Shown: positions 37,560-47,623, counted from the first letter of the stretch. The stretch: DNA of 64,000 bases from Paenibacillus taiwanensis DSM 18679 (GCF_000425125.1 NZ_AULE01000003.1:1-64000); one strand, 5' to 3'. A program made the numbers and translations. The notes: generated by a model not told the origin, from the sequence alone.

Positions 37560-38612
37560 TTATTTTCCTGTTTCCGTCTTAGGTTCTTCCTTCGGAGTTG
37601 CAGGCTTGTCTGTTTCTTTCTTATCTGCCGGCTTCTCTTCTTCCTTCTTCTCGGTCTTAGGCAAGTCAATCTTCTTGATGATCTTCTTCTCCAGATCATT
37701 TTCCATAAATTTATTCAACGATGTGGTTGCTGCCTTCGTACGCAGTATGTCTTTATCCTCTTTGGTCAGCATGTCAAACGTTTTGTTTGTACGTGATTCC
37801 ACTTTCATAACATGGTAGCCATACTCGGTCTCAACAGGGTCGGAGATCTGGTTTAATGGCAATGTTAAAGCTGCATCCTTAAACTGTGGTACCCATTTGC
37901 TTACAGCAACGTCCTTGTACAAGCCGCCATTTTCAGCTGAACCTGTATCGTCAGAAAGTTCTTTCGCCAGCTTGGCAAAATCCTCGCCCTTCTTCAGGCG
38001 GTCTTGAACGTCTTTGGCGAGCTTGAGCGCATCTTCCTTCTTGCGGTCTTTTTGATTCTTATCTTTAAAACCGATCAGTACATGACGGACAGAAGCTGTC
38101 GTAAAGTCTGTTTTATCTTTTTCGAACTGAGCTTTAACCTGCTCGTCCGTTACTTTTGCGTTATAATCCGTTACTACAGTAAGTATACGATCCATATACG
38201 TCTTTACATCCGCTTCTGTTAGCTTTTGAGCTTCAAGCATCTTCTTAAATTGATCATCGCCCACCTGCTTTTTAATACCGGCGATTTGTTCATCTGCCCG
38301 TTTAGCACCTTCTTGTTTTGACTTGTCAGGTGCTTTCTCAGCTAAGTACAAATAAGCGATTTGCTGCTTAATAAAATATTGGCGGAAATCGTCCATTTGA
38401 ATGATTTGTGCATAGTCAGGGTAAAAGAACAGCATGTTCGCTAATTCTTTGTCGAATTGCGCTTGTGTCACTTGTCCACCCTCATAGGTAGCAACAACGA
38501 CATCAGCGTTTGCATTTTTATTGCCACACGCAGCGACGAACGTTAGTGCAAGCACTAGTGTAAGCAGAATGGTCACTCTTTTCCAGGAACGTTTCGTATT
38601 ATTTTGCAACAT
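37560..38612 (-). CDS. prsA: Foldase lipoprotein PrsA
   Basis: PrsA is a membrane-anchored peptidyl-prolyl isomerase that folds secreted proteins. A lipoprotein signal peptide ends in the lipobox FVAAC with C29 as lipidation site. An N-terminal SurA-like helical domain follows. The parvulin domain spans about residues 175-275 (VRHVLIGFKDK, ETEYGYHVMKVES). The C-terminal 35 residues are a Lys/Glu/Pro/Thr low-complexity tail, presumably in the wall. Its ATG overlaps the end of mfd by 14 bp, with AAGGGAG in the mfd coding sequence. It is a second PpiC-type protein beside the one at 10817. Confidence 0.95.
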   Translation of the reverse strand: MLQNNTKRSWKRVTILLTLVLALTFVAACGNKNANADVVVATYEGGQVTQAQFDKELANMLFFYPDYAQIIQMDDFRQYFIKQQIAYLYLAEKAPDKSKQEGAKRADEQIAGIKKQVGDDQFKKMLEAQKLTEADVKTYMDRILTVVTDYNAKVTDEQVKAQFEKDKTDFTTASVRHVLIGFKDKNQKDRKKEDALKLAKDVQDRLKKGEDFAKLAKELSDDTGSAENGGLYKDVAVSKWVPQFKDAALTLPLNQISDPVETEYGYHVMKVESRTNKTFDMLTKEDKDILRTKAATTSLNKFMENDLEKKIIKKIDLPKTEKKEEEKPADKKETDKPATPKEEPKTETGK

Positions 38613-41600
38613 CTTGCAGTTCTCCCTTCAATTTAATCGCATCTTTCGCCCCTTGCATCAACTGCTCCAGCTTCATCAATAGCTGTAAGGCATCATAACC
38701 GCGGGCATTAAGCTTAATTGACCCGCTGGCATTCTTATCTACGACAAAACGTCTGTCAATGTTAGTGGCAAGTGTAGCCAGCTTCTTACGGTCAAGGCGC
38801 GATTCAGCAAGCGGATGGACCTTTAATGACACATCATCTCCGCGTTGCGTCATCGCCTCAATGCCATATTGCTTCGCATACCATTTAAGACGTGATACAG
38901 CAAGAAGCTGCAATACAGCAAGTGGCGGCTCTCCGAAGCGATCAACCAGCTCGTCGCGCAGCTCATCCACCTCTTCTAAAGAGGATAGACCAGCCACTTT
39001 TTTATATATTTCAATCTTCTGAATACTATCATAAATATAATCTGCGGGCAAATAGGCATCAATATTCAAGTCTATCAATGTCGTCCACTCTTGTGTATCC
39101 TCAATGATGCCACCATCAAGCTCTGCCTTACGTTTTGCGACCTCATCAGCCAACATTTGCGAGTATAAATCAAAGCCGACAGAGGCAATAAATCCATGCT
39201 GCTCTGCACCTAACAGATTTCCAGCTCCACGAATGGACAAGTCACGCATCGCAATTTTAAATCCGGATCCCAATTCCGTGAATTCCTTAATCGATTGGAG
39301 CCGCTTCTCAGCAACCTCGTTTAACACTTTATCGCGCTGATAAGTGAAGTAAGCATAAGCAATTCGATTGGAACGTCCTACACGGCCACGCAACTGATAC
39401 AACTGAGACAAGCCCATTTTATCTGCATCATGAACAATAAGGGTGTTTACGTTAGGAATATCTACACCCGTCTCAATAATACTAGTGCTGACCAGCACGT
39501 CGTACTCCCCATCCAGGAAGTCCAGAATGGTCTTCTCCAACTCTTGTTCCGACATTTGCCCATGTCCAACTGTGACACGTGCATCAGGTGCCAGCATCTT
39601 AATATGATCCGCCATCTGATGAATGCCTTGTACTCGATTGTATAAGTAATATACTTGACCGCCACGGGCAAGTTCGCGCTCCACCGCTTCGCGTACGAGC
39701 GTATCGCTATGCTCCAACACATAAGTTTGTACTGGAAAACGGTTTTCTGGAGGGGTTTCAATAACGGACAAGTCACGTACGCCAAGCATGGACATATGGA
39801 GCGTCCGTGGAATTGGAGTAGCCGTAAGTGTCAGTACATCTACATTATTTTTCAGACGCTTAAGCTTCTCTTTGTGAGTTACGCCAAAACGCTGCTCTTC
39901 ATCTACAATTAACATGCCAAGGTCCTTAAATACGATGTCCTGAGATAGCAGGCGATGCGTGCCAATGACTACATCCACCACGCCTGATTTCAAGCCCTTC
40001 ATCGTCTCGTTTTGCTCCTTGCGAGAACGGAAGCGACTCAGCACTTGAATGTTAAACGGATAATCTGCAAAACGCTCTCTAAACGTCTCATAATGCTGCT
40101 GCGCCAATATCGTAGTTGGAACAAGGACCGCTACCTGCTTGCCTTCGATAGCTGCTTTGAAAGCTGCGCGAATCGCAACTTCGGTCTTTCCGTATCCAAC
40201 ATCGCCGCACAAGAGGCGATCCATAGGGCGTGGAAGCTCCATGTCCTGTTTGATTTCTTCTATTGCACGCAATTGATCCCGCGTCTCATCATAAGGGAAC
40301 ATCGTTTCGAATTCCGTCTGCTCAGGTGTATCCTTCTCAAATGCATAACCTGGAGACGATTGTCTTGCCGCATACAGCTTGATCAAATCATCCGCAATAT
40401 CCTTAACCGAAGAGCGAACCTTGCTCGTTACTTTAGCCCATTCCGTACCACCAAGCTTGTATACTTTAGGCTCCTTCTCTTCAGAGCTAACATACTTCTG
40501 TATCAAATGGAGCTGATCTACAGGCACAGACAGTTTATCTCCACCTGCATACATAATGTGCAGATAGTCTTTATGAATACCATTGATCTCTAACGTGCCA
40601 ATGCCCATGTACTTTCCGATACCATGATTTTGATGAACGACATAATCGCCCACTTTAAGCTCTGAATAACTACGGATTCGCTCTGCGTTATCCACTTTGG
40701 CATCGGAACGACGAGCTGTTTTACGCTGCTTCTGCGAAAACATCTCCCCTTCCGTAATAACGACCAAATGAATAGAAGGCAGCTCGAACCCACTTTGAAG
40801 GTTACCCTTCATAATGGTTGGTTCCGGAATCTGATAATCTTGCAACACCCGGCGCACACGATCAATTCGCTCTTCGCCATTTGCCAAAATGATGACGTTT
40901 GCATTTGTTTTTTTCCATCGTTCCATCTCGGCCTTTAGCACGTTCATTTGTCCATGAAAATTTTGCATCGTTCTGCACATGACGTTAACAATATTTTGTG
41001 GCTGCGTATGCGGTACTTGCCGAAGAAATAGTGCCATAAATACGGTCTGGAATGGGCGCTTGCCTAGCGTGTCCTCCGACGTCTTGCCTAGCGGCAAAGA
41101 TGGTAATGTCTTACCATGCTGTAACAAGTGAGTGTTCCACTCCGCTTCGTCTCGTTCCAGCTGCTTCGCTGTTTCCAGCACACGCGCAGGTTCATCCACA
41201 ACCATAAGCGCATCATGGGGCATATATTCGTATAACGTATGCTTTTCAGGGTGCAGCAAAGTTACATACTTGTACATATCGTTAAAATACACTTGCCCTC
41301 GCAGGCGGTCGATTTCTTGGTGCATCTCTTGGCGCAGCTTCTCTTTAACTTGGCTGTCGCTCATTTTTGCAAGCTGTTCTTCTAAACGAAGACCCGCTTC
41401 ATCAGCTGCATGCGCAAATCGAGCTGTATTTGCAATCATCTCTCTAGCGGGTGTAATCGTCAACCTATCCAATTTATCCATCGAGCGTTGATCCGTAGGA
41501 TCGAAAGTTCGAATAGATTCTACCGTATCATCAAACCACTCCATGCGGTACGGTACACTAGACGTGTAAGGGAAAATGTCCACAATACCGCCCCGAACAC

Positions 41601-42126
41601 TCATCTCGCCACGCGACTCCACTCGATCCGTACGCTCATAACCGAGCGCGACCATACGTCCGAGAAACGCTTCAAGAGGCTGCTCAGTATCCACCACCAC
41701 ATCATATTCTGCTTCCGCCATAATCTCTCTGGCCGGCAAGTACCGACGCAGCCCTGCATAAGGCGTCACGACAATACCACGAAAGCCCTTCGCTAGCCGT
41801 ATTAAGGCGTCTATTCGCTGAGCAATAACTTCAGGGCTTGATATAGCCGCCTCTGCTGCCACCAACTCATTGGCGGGATACAGCAGCACCTGATCAGGCG
41901 ATAGACATTCCTGCAAGTCCTCTGTCACTTTCTGTGCTGAGAACATATTATGCGTCACAACGAGCACAGGACGATTCAGCTCTTGCGCCAGCGCGGCCAT
42001 CATAACTTGTCGGGAAGAACCCGATAGACCGGATACAAGCTGCTCTTTCATACCGGTGCGTATGCCCGCTACGATAGAATCTATATCACGTTCTGCAGAT
42101 AAAGCTTGCATAAGTGCATTTAACAA
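38599..42126 (-). CDS. mfd: Transcription-repair coupling factor Mfd
   Basis: Mfd removes RNA polymerase stalled at lesions and recruits UvrA. The layout is complete. A UvrB-homology region spans residues 1-350 and the RNA polymerase-interacting domain about 490-560 (VGDYVVHQNHGIGKYMGI). The RecG-like translocase has GDVGYGKT, the DEEQ box, TATPIPRTLHMSM and QLRGRVGRS, and the C-terminal autoinhibitory domain follows. The TTG at 42126 has AGAGGTG 7 nt upstream and gives 1175 residues, nearly the 1177 of B. subtilis. The TTG at 42153 would add nine residues without a ribosome binding site. Confidence 0.97.
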   Translation of the reverse strand: MLNALMQALSAERDIDSIVAGIRTGMKEQLVSGLSGSSRQVMMAALAQELNRPVLVVTHNMFSAQKVTEDLQECLSPDQVLLYPANELVAAEAAISSPEVIAQRIDALIRLAKGFRGIVVTPYAGLRRYLPAREIMAEAEYDVVVDTEQPLEAFLGRMVALGYERTDRVESRGEMSVRGGIVDIFPYTSSVPYRMEWFDDTVESIRTFDPTDQRSMDKLDRLTITPAREMIANTARFAHAADEAGLRLEEQLAKMSDSQVKEKLRQEMHQEIDRLRGQVYFNDMYKYVTLLHPEKHTLYEYMPHDALMVVDEPARVLETAKQLERDEAEWNTHLLQHGKTLPSLPLGKTSEDTLGKRPFQTVFMALFLRQVPHTQPQNIVNVMCRTMQNFHGQMNVLKAEMERWKKTNANVIILANGEERIDRVRRVLQDYQIPEPTIMKGNLQSGFELPSIHLVVITEGEMFSQKQRKTARRSDAKVDNAERIRSYSELKVGDYVVHQNHGIGKYMGIGTLEINGIHKDYLHIMYAGGDKLSVPVDQLHLIQKYVSSEEKEPKVYKLGGTEWAKVTSKVRSSVKDIADDLIKLYAARQSSPGYAFEKDTPEQTEFETMFPYDETRDQLRAIEEIKQDMELPRPMDRLLCGDVGYGKTEVAIRAAFKAAIEGKQVAVLVPTTILAQQHYETFRERFADYPFNIQVLSRFRSRKEQNETMKGLKSGVVDVVIGTHRLLSQDIVFKDLGMLIVDEEQRFGVTHKEKLKRLKNNVDVLTLTATPIPRTLHMSMLGVRDLSVIETPPENRFPVQTYVLEHSDTLVREAVERELARGGQVYYLYNRVQGIHQMADHIKMLAPDARVTVGHGQMSEQELEKTILDFLDGEYDVLVSTSIIETGVDIPNVNTLIVHDADKMGLSQLYQLRGRVGRSNRIAYAYFTYQRDKVLNEVAEKRLQSIKEFTELGSGFKIAMRDLSIRGAGNLLGAEQHGFIASVGFDLYSQMLADEVAKRKAELDGGIIEDTQEWTTLIDLNIDAYLPADYIYDSIQKIEIYKKVAGLSSLEEVDELRDELVDRFGEPPLAVLQLLAVSRLKWYAKQYGIEAMTQRGDDVSLKVHPLAESRLDRKKLATLATNIDRRFVVDKNASGSIKLNARGYDALQLLMKLEQLMQGAKDAIKLKGELQDVAK

Positions 42127-42314
42127 GGACAGGCACCTCTTTCTGGCCAACAAAGGTTGAACACACTCTATTGATCCATAACTAGTCTGATATCATAACA
42201 AAAACTTCTATTGAAGTCGATTATATAAAAAGTAATGTATAAACACGCTAAAATGACTGACACCTGCATTAAATAAACGGTCGCACATCACGTCAACTTT
42301 GCAACGCGACCACA

Positions 42315-42346
42315 AATCAGCCTCGGCACAAATGCCAAGGCTGATT
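42315..42346 (-). terminator. fin terminator
   Basis: A 14-bp stem (AATCAGCCTtGGCA with its complement, one wobble) and 4-nt loop lie 30 nt beyond the fin stop codon. The 3' tail on the minus strand is TTTGTGG, a short U-run. It would limit read-through from pth-fin into mfd. The gap 42127-42314 has no gene. Confidence 0.75.
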
Positions 42347-42375
42347 CTCTTCTATACGAACTAGCTCCATTCATA

Positions 42376-42606
42376 CTATTGCAATGGTGATGCCAACGTG
42401 CTTAATTCAGGATTATGATTATAGGCCTCTGCACAATAATCACAAGTCATTCGTACCGTCACGTCGCCATTGTCATGAACACGTACATAATGGCGATGTT
42501 CTTCTGGTGTAAGCATATCAAAACCGAGTCTTGATTGGTTGATTGCAGCTCCTTCAATGCGTCCAATTAACGTGTGACAGTGCTTGCAGACATAATTCAC
42601 AGACAT
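42376..42606 (-). CDS. fin: Anti-sigma-F factor Fin (YabK)
   Basis: Fin inhibits sigma-F in the forespore and so promotes the switch to sigma-G. The 76-residue protein has two CxxC pairs (CKHC near the N-terminus and CDYC near residue 55), consistent with one zinc site. LTPEEHRHYV lies between them. It is located between pth and mfd, exactly as B. subtilis yabK (fin). Confidence 0.93.
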   Translation of the reverse strand: MSVNYVCKHCHTLIGRIEGAAINQSRLGFDMLTPEEHRHYVRVHDNGDVTVRMTCDYCAEAYNHNPELSTLASPLQ

Positions 42607-42670
42607 GTATATGCCCCCTTACGCAGTAATATACCGTCTAGTATGCCCGCTAGCATGCAACCATAGCCTG

Positions 42671-43231
42671 TTAACCGTTAAATTTAGCCATTGTTTGTTC
42701 AAATGTATGGTCTAGTGCAAATTGTACGGCATCACAAGTGCGCTCGATCGTCTGAGAAACTGCCTCTTGCTCCGATTTAGCAAACGTCTGCAACACATAG
42801 TCTACAATATCACGGCCTGGGGCTGGTCTGGACACGCCCATCCGTATACGATTAAACGATTGGGTTCCCACATGCTGAATGATGGACTTAATGCCATTGT
42901 GGCCACCTGCGCTGCCTTGGTAACGCAGGCGCACCTTTCCGAGCTCCGTGTCCATATCGTCATACAATACGATAAAATCATCTAGGCTTGCTTTGTAGTA
43001 GTCCATGTACCCTCGAACCGTCTCACCAGACAAGTTCATATATGTCATCGGCTTAATCAGCACGATTTTTTCCGAACCTATTTTGCCTTCCCCGATTAGT
43101 CCCTTGCATTTGCTTTCTTTTACATCAATTCCAAATCGGTGGGCTAGCGTATCAATGGCCATAAATCCAATATTATGACGTGTTGACGCATATTTGGTAC
43201 CTGGGTTGCCAAGTCCGACAATCCATTTCAA
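42671..43231 (-). CDS. pth: Peptidyl-tRNA hydrolase
   Basis: Pth frees tRNA from peptidyl-tRNA released by stalled ribosomes. Conserved blocks are WIVGLGNPGTKYASTRHNIGF with the catalytic histidine, KPMTYMNLSGE, LYDDMDTELGKVRLR and GGHNGIKSI. I set the start at TTG 43231, with GGAGAG 7 nt upstream, giving 186 residues. An ATG at 43252 would add seven residues but has no ribosome binding site. The corresponding B. subtilis gene is spoVC. B. subtilis ctc, normally between prs and spoVC, is missing here. Confidence 0.95.
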   Translation of the reverse strand: MKWIVGLGNPGTKYASTRHNIGFMAIDTLAHRFGIDVKESKCKGLIGEGKIGSEKIVLIKPMTYMNLSGETVRGYMDYYKASLDDFIVLYDDMDTELGKVRLRYQGSAGGHNGIKSIIQHVGTQSFNRIRMGVSRPAPGRDIVDYVLQTFAKSEQEAVSQTIERTCDAVQFALDHTFEQTMAKFNG

Positions 43232-43285
43232 CGTTATTCTCTCCTTCCTCATCCATCCGGTAACCCGAACAAAGCTGAATGCCGA

Positions 43286-43330
43286 TAAGGGTTACATCTG
43301 CAGCACGCTTGCTTGCCGATGTAACCCTCG
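43286..43330 (-). terminator. prs downstream hairpin
   Basis: A perfect 11-bp repeat (AGGGTTACATC / GATGTAACCCT; arms 43288-43298 and 43318-43328) with a 19-nt loop lies 45 nt past the prs stop codon. The tail on the minus strand is only TTATC, so termination may be partial and pth could receive read-through. Confidence 0.6.
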
Positions 43331-43374
43331 TCTGTATGGGAGCTCAAAAGCTTCTGCTCCTCACTGTTCATCTA

Positions 43375-44328
43375 TTACTCAATTTCAAACAATTTACTGA
43401 TAGACAACTCTTCATGTACACGGATAATCGCCTCGCCCATAAGCGGAGCGACAGACAATGTACGCAGCTTGCTTGATGGGTTCGGATGTTTCACGGGAAT
43501 CGTATCTGTAACGATAACTTCCTTGAACGGAGAATCTTCCAGACGTTGCATGGCAGGACCCGACAATACAGGATGCGTACAACAAGCATACACTTCTTTA
43601 ACGCCTGCTTCCACCAATGCATTTGCACCTAGAACAATTGTGCCCGCTGTATCAATAATATCGTCAATAATAATAGCCGTCTTGCCTTTAATATCACCGA
43701 TAATATTCATAACCTCACTTACGTTAGGCTCAGGACGGCGCTTATCAATAATAGCAAGCGGTGCATTCAAGAAATCCGCTAACTTACGAGCGCGTACCAC
43801 GCCACCGTGGTCAGGCGATACAACAACGACATCTTCCATCTTCTTGGATCGGAAATATTGTGCCAAGATCGGCACACCGAGCATGTGGTCAACCGGAATA
43901 TCAAAGAAACCTTGAATCTGCGTAGCATGCAAGTCCATCGTGATGACACGATGTGCACCCGCTGTCTCAATTAAATTAGCCACAAGCTTTGCCGTAATAG
44001 GGTCACGGGAACGCGCTTTGCGGTCTTGACGAGCGTAGCCGTAGTATGGAATAACGACATTAATGCTCTTGGCGGATGCACGTTTAAGAGCATCGACCAT
44101 CACAAGAAGCTCCATCAGATTGTCATTAACTGGATCACACGTGGACTGCACGACGTAAACGTCACAACCACGTACGCTTTCAGACAGGTTGATTTGAATT
44201 TCTCCGTCGCTAAAGCTCTTTGTGCTGGATTCACCCAAAGGAATGCCAATGTAGTCTGCAATTTGCTGTGCTAACTTCGGATTGGAGTTACAAGTGAATA
44301 TTTTCAGCTTGGAATCACAATACGTCAT
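43375..44328 (-). CDS. prs: Ribose-phosphate pyrophosphokinase
   Basis: Prs makes PRPP from ribose 5-phosphate and ATP, feeding purine, pyrimidine, NAD, His and Trp synthesis. The 317-residue class I enzyme has [41 protein letters not shown] and the PRPP-binding [10 protein letters not shown] loop. The ATG at 44328 follows GGAGGG at a rather long 12 nt. Twelve upstream codons to 44364 are open but not conserved. It follows glmU as in B. subtilis. Confidence 0.97.
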   Translation of the reverse strand: MTYCDSKLKIFTCNSNPKLAQQIADYIGIPLGESSTKSFSDGEIQINLSESVRGCDVYVVQSTCDPVNDNLMELLVMVDALKRASAKSINVVIPYYGYARQDRKARSRDPITAKLVANLIETAGAHRVITMDLHATQIQGFFDIPVDHMLGVPILAQYFRSKKMEDVVVVSPDHGGVVRARKLADFLNAPLAIIDKRRPEPNVSEVMNIIGDIKGKTAIIIDDIIDTAGTIVLGANALVEAGVKEVYACCTHPVLSGPAMQRLEDSPFKEVIVTDTIPVKHPNPSSKLRTLSVAPLMGEAIIRVHEELSISKLFEIE

Positions 44329-44428
44329 AATAGTTGTTAACCCTCCGTGCTGGTTCAAGTTCATCTCTTATTTGTATAATTCGACGTGCTCGTAAAGCAT
44401 AGATCCTTTATTCATAAAGCCGCGCAGC

Positions 44429-45838
44429 TTATTGCTCGCCTTGCTGCGTTTCACGTTCTTTCTTTGCTTTGGCACGACCACGAAGCTTCTCAGCATAACC
44501 AGGCTTAATCACCTGGCGCTCGCGAGCTATCGCAAGGTCGTTATCTGCGACATGATGTGTAATTGTGGAGCCAGCCACTACATAAGCTCCATTACCAATT
44601 CGAATCGGCGCAATGAGGTTTACGTTGCTGCCAATAAAAGCATCATCACCGATTTCTGTAACGGATTTATTATATCCGTCATAGTTAACGGTTATCGCAC
44701 CGCATCCAATGTTTACATTTTTGCCTACTTTCGCATCTCCAATATAACTCAGATGCGATACTTTCGAATGATCGTCAATGACCGCATTTTTGATCTCGAC
44801 AAAATCGCCGATCTTAACGTCCTGGCCGATATCAGCCCCAGGTCGTAAATAAGCAAATGGTCCTACAGAGCTATCTTGGCCGACACGGGCACTACTTGCT
44901 ACAGAATGAGCAATTGCAGCCCGATCCGAGATTGTTGAATCTGTAATCTCAACGTGAGGTCCAATTACACACTCTTCCCCAATCACTGTGCTGCCTCGCA
45001 GAACAGTTCCTGGATGAAGCACGGTATCAGCACCGATCGTAACCGCTGCTTCGATATACGTTTGCATCGGATCAACAATCGTAACCCCATTTAACATATG
45101 ACGCTTGTTAATACGCTCGCGCATCAAGCGCTCTGCTTCAGACAATGCCAATCGATCATTAACCCCGATCGATTCAGCAGGATCTGGCGAACAGTAAGCC
45201 TGTACGACATTGCCTTGCACTTTCATAATACCAATAACGTCGGTCAGGTAGTACTCTTGCTGTACATTGTTATTGGTCACTTGTTCAAGTGCCGCGAACA
45301 ATTGCGCATTATCAAAACAGTAAGTACCTGTGTTGATTTCTCGAACCAATTGTTCTTCTTGTGTCGCATCTTTCTGTTCAACGATTTTCAGAACCGAACC
45401 ATCTTCTGCTCGAATAATTCGACCATACCCATGAGGATTATCAAGTTCAGCCGTCAAAATCGTCGCCGAAGCCTGTGCACGATCATGAAGCTCCATCAGG
45501 CGTTCCAAGGTGTCAGACGTCACGAGCGGCGTATCTCCACAGATCACAATTGTCGTACCTTGCTCTCCGCCAAGAAGCGCCTTTGCTTGCTTTACCGCAT
45601 GTCCGGTACCGAGCTGATCCGCTTGTAATACGAATTCCGCACGATCTCCCAAGTAACCCTTAACAGCTTCAGCCCCATGCCCGACTACAACAACCGTGCG
45701 TTCAGAATCCACACGTTCTACTGCGTCCAGTACATGTCCAACCATCGGTGTTCCGCAAACGGGATGAAGAACTTTATACAGTTTTGACTTCATACGCTTG
45801 CCTTGTCCTGCGGCTAGCACAATGGCCATTCTTTTCAA
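44429..45838 (-). CDS. glmU: Bifunctional N-acetylglucosamine-1-phosphate uridyltransferase / glucosamine-1-phosphate acetyltransferase
   Basis: GlmU makes UDP-GlcNAc for peptidoglycan and teichoic acids. The N-terminal pyrophosphorylase domain starts with AIVLAAGQGKRMKSKLYKVLH, with GDTPLVTSDT and the EINTGTYCF motif. The C-terminal left-handed beta-helix shows hexapeptide repeats (from about residue 250) and the acetyltransferase segment VEIKNAVIDD...LSYIGDA. The TTG at 45838 has AGGAGG 9 nt upstream; the ATG three codons later is too far. It has 469 residues. Confidence 0.96.
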   Translation of the reverse strand: MKRMAIVLAAGQGKRMKSKLYKVLHPVCGTPMVGHVLDAVERVDSERTVVVVGHGAEAVKGYLGDRAEFVLQADQLGTGHAVKQAKALLGGEQGTTIVICGDTPLVTSDTLERLMELHDRAQASATILTAELDNPHGYGRIIRAEDGSVLKIVEQKDATQEEQLVREINTGTYCFDNAQLFAALEQVTNNNVQQEYYLTDVIGIMKVQGNVVQAYCSPDPAESIGVNDRLALSEAERLMRERINKRHMLNGVTIVDPMQTYIEAAVTIGADTVLHPGTVLRGSTVIGEECVIGPHVEITDSTISDRAAIAHSVASSARVGQDSSVGPFAYLRPGADIGQDVKIGDFVEIKNAVIDDHSKVSHLSYIGDAKVGKNVNIGCGAITVNYDGYNKSVTEIGDDAFIGSNVNLIAPIRIGNGAYVVAGSTITHHVADNDLAIARERQVIKPGYAEKLRGRAKAKKERETQQGEQ

Positions 45839-45892
45839 AGCGTCCGACCTCCTGCTTCCTTTACTACCATACTAGAATATATCTCATTATGA

Positions 45893-45931
45893 AGAAAAAG
45901 AAAAGAGAGCCCCCCATGATTGGCTCTCTTT
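45893..45931 (-). terminator. spoVG terminator
   Basis: AAAGAGAGCC and GGCTCTCTTT form a 10-bp stem with a 10-nt loop, followed on the minus strand by TCTTTTTC. It lies 25 nt after the spoVG stop codon and just before glmU. Confidence 0.85.
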
Positions 45932-45956
45932 CTTTGCAACCCCAAATATTACCTTA

Positions 45957-46241
45957 TTATGCGCCCTCTTCAATAACTTCCTCTTCTGTGGCAGCGCGCT
46001 CATATTCAGCCAGTACCGCGGCTTGAATCTTTTCGCGAGTTGCGGAAGAAATAGGATGAGCAATGTCACGGAATTCGCCATCTGGCGTGCGTTTGCTTGG
46101 CATAGCTACAAACATTCCGTTGTTGCCGTCAATAACACGGATATCATGAACAACAAATTCGTTATCGATTGTAATCGATGCGATTGCTTTCATTCTTCCT
46201 TCTGTGTTGACGCGGCGGAGTCTAACATCAGTAATTTGCAC
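45957..46241 (-). CDS. spoVG: Regulatory RNA/DNA-binding protein SpoVG
   Basis: SpoVG is a small nucleic-acid-binding regulator that affects septation, cortex and, in other Firmicutes, virulence genes. The 94 residues match the family from [19 protein letters not shown] through VHDIRVIDG and the [18 protein letters not shown] block. The acidic end is variable. The start is GTG 46241 behind AAAAAGGTGG. It is transcribed from a sigma-H promoter at 46281-46306. Confidence 0.97.
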   Translation of the reverse strand: MQITDVRLRRVNTEGRMKAIASITIDNEFVVHDIRVIDGNNGMFVAMPSKRTPDGEFRDIAHPISSATREKIQAAVLAEYERAATEEEVIEEGA

Positions 46242-46280
46242 GTGTGTTCACCACCTTTTTCCATACAAGACTTGGTGTAT

Positions 46281-46306
46281 AATTCCACACGCGCAATTGA
46301 AATCCT
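46281..46306 (-). promoter_or_regulatory. Sigma-H promoter of spoVG
   Basis: On the minus strand AGGATTT (46300-46306) is followed after 14 nt by GAATT (46281-46285). The same AGGATTT and GGAATT elements form the classical sigma-H promoter of B. subtilis spoVG. The 60 bp upstream are A/T-rich with A-runs, like the AbrB-bound enhancer region of the B. subtilis gene. CTTGTCGAA (46364-46372), 8 of 9 to the 0A box, lies upstream next to the ridA stop codon. Confidence 0.85.
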
Positions 46307-46379
46307 TCTTTAATTTGCCAACAATCCAACTTTTTTTTGAACTTTTTTGTATATTTAAACGTTTTCGACAAGGTTCGAT

Positions 46380-46763
46380 TTACTTCGTAGCAATCAGCTC
46401 AATTTCGACAAACACATCTTTTGGCAAGCGTGCTACTTCAACTGTTGATCGAGCAGGCTTATGTGATCCAAAGTAAGTCTCGTAAATCGCATTTACTTGA
46501 GCGAACTGCTGCATATCTTTCAGAAACACCGTCGCCTTCAAAACACGGTCAAATGACGAGCCTGCTGCTTCCAGTACAGCCTTTAAATTGTGGAACACTT
46601 GATGCGTCTGTTCCTCGATTCCGCCCTCAACGAGGGAACCGTCAGACGTAAGTGGAATCTGTCCTGAAGTTAAAACCAGTTCACCAAAGGTAACCGCCTG
46701 TGAATACGGACCAATTGCCTGTGGAGCGGATGTTGTAGATACCATATCAATTGACTTTGTCAT
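46380..46763 (-). CDS. ridA: RidA-family enamine/imine deaminase (YabJ)
   Basis: RidA hydrolyses reactive 2-aminoacrylate and related enamines made by PLP enzymes. The 127-residue protein has [14 protein letters not shown], the conserved arginine in [12 protein letters not shown], and EIELIA at the C-terminus. GGAGGTG precedes the ATG. It follows purR by 26 bp; in B. subtilis purR and yabJ form an operon. Confidence 0.96.
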   Translation of the reverse strand: MTKSIDMVSTTSAPQAIGPYSQAVTFGELVLTSGQIPLTSDGSLVEGGIEEQTHQVFHNLKAVLEAAGSSFDRVLKATVFLKDMQQFAQVNAIYETYFGSHKPARSTVEVARLPKDVFVEIELIATK

Positions 46764-46789
46764 ATAGATGCACCTCCATTAGAAGTAGT

Positions 46790-47623
46790 CTACTCTTGCT
46801 TATCAAAATAATTGCCAGGTTTCACAGACATTTGTCTGTTCCGGCTGTCAATTGTACCAACACGTACAAGCGATACGTAATCATGCAGCAAGCGTTCATC
46901 GTTAGATACATCCTCAGACTCTACCAGAACACCAACACCCGCTACAGTGGCATTAAATTCATGCAGCAGGTCCATCATACCGTTAATAGTGCCCCCTGCT
47001 CGCATAAAGTCGTCTACGACAAGTACACGGGAACGTTCCTTTAGCGCACGACGAGCCAGCGTCATCGTATGGATGCTCTTCTGAGATCCTGAGACGTAAT
47101 TGATGCTCACAGCAGACCCCTCTGTCACTACATGGTCCCGTCTAACTAACACGACAGGCAAATTGAGATGTGCTGCGGTTGCGTAAGCAATCGGAATGCC
47201 TTTGGTCTCTACGGTCATCACCACATCAATATCATGATTGGCAAATGCCGATGCAAACATGCGGCCAATATCATTCATTAATCCTGGCTGACCTAGTATA
47301 TCCGTAATATAGTAGTAGCCCCCAGGCAGCATTCGGTCTGGTTGCTCTAATTGGGCGCACAACGTTTGCACGAGTGGTAACGCCTTGTCTGGACTGCTCT
47401 TCGGAATATACTTTACTCCGCCTGCAGCTCCTGCCAGAGTTAGTAATTCCCCCGTCTCTTCACTCTCGCACACCTCTTTAATAATAGCCAAATCCTCACT
47501 AATAGAAGACTTGGCTGCACCATAACGTTCTGCAAATGTAGTAAGCGGAATAAGCGTGTGCGGCTTAGACATCAGATATTGTGTCATTTCAACCAAACGC
47601 GCGCTTCGCTTTAATTTTTTCAT
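46790..47623 (-). CDS. purR: Pur operon repressor PurR
   Basis: The Bacillus-type PurR represses purine genes and is relieved by PRPP. An N-terminal winged-helix domain (residues 1-74, with SKPHTLIPLTTFAERYGAAKSSISEDL) is joined to a type I phosphoribosyltransferase-like domain with the PRPP motif VLVVDDFMRAGGTI (about 201-214). The 277-residue length is typical. The ATG has GAGGAAT upstream. A PurBox lies at the transcription start (47640-47652). Confidence 0.97.
   Translation of the reverse strand: MKKLKRSARLVEMTQYLMSKPHTLIPLTTFAERYGAAKSSISEDLAIIKEVCESEETGELLTLAGAAGGVKYIPKSSPDKALPLVQTLCAQLEQPDRMLPGGYYYITDILGQPGLMNDIGRMFASAFANHDIDVVMTVETKGIPIAYATAAHLNLPVVLVRRDHVVTEGSAVSINYVSGSQKSIHTMTLARRALKERSRVLVVDDFMRAGGTINGMMDLLHEFNATVAGVGVLVESEDVSNDERLLHDYVSLVRVGTIDSRNRQMSVKPGNYFDKQE

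Noticed and set aside
37328-37582. 84-codon plus-strand frame between spoVT and prsA
   Set aside because: It overlaps the prsA terminator and the 3' end of prsA, and no ribosome binding site precedes it.
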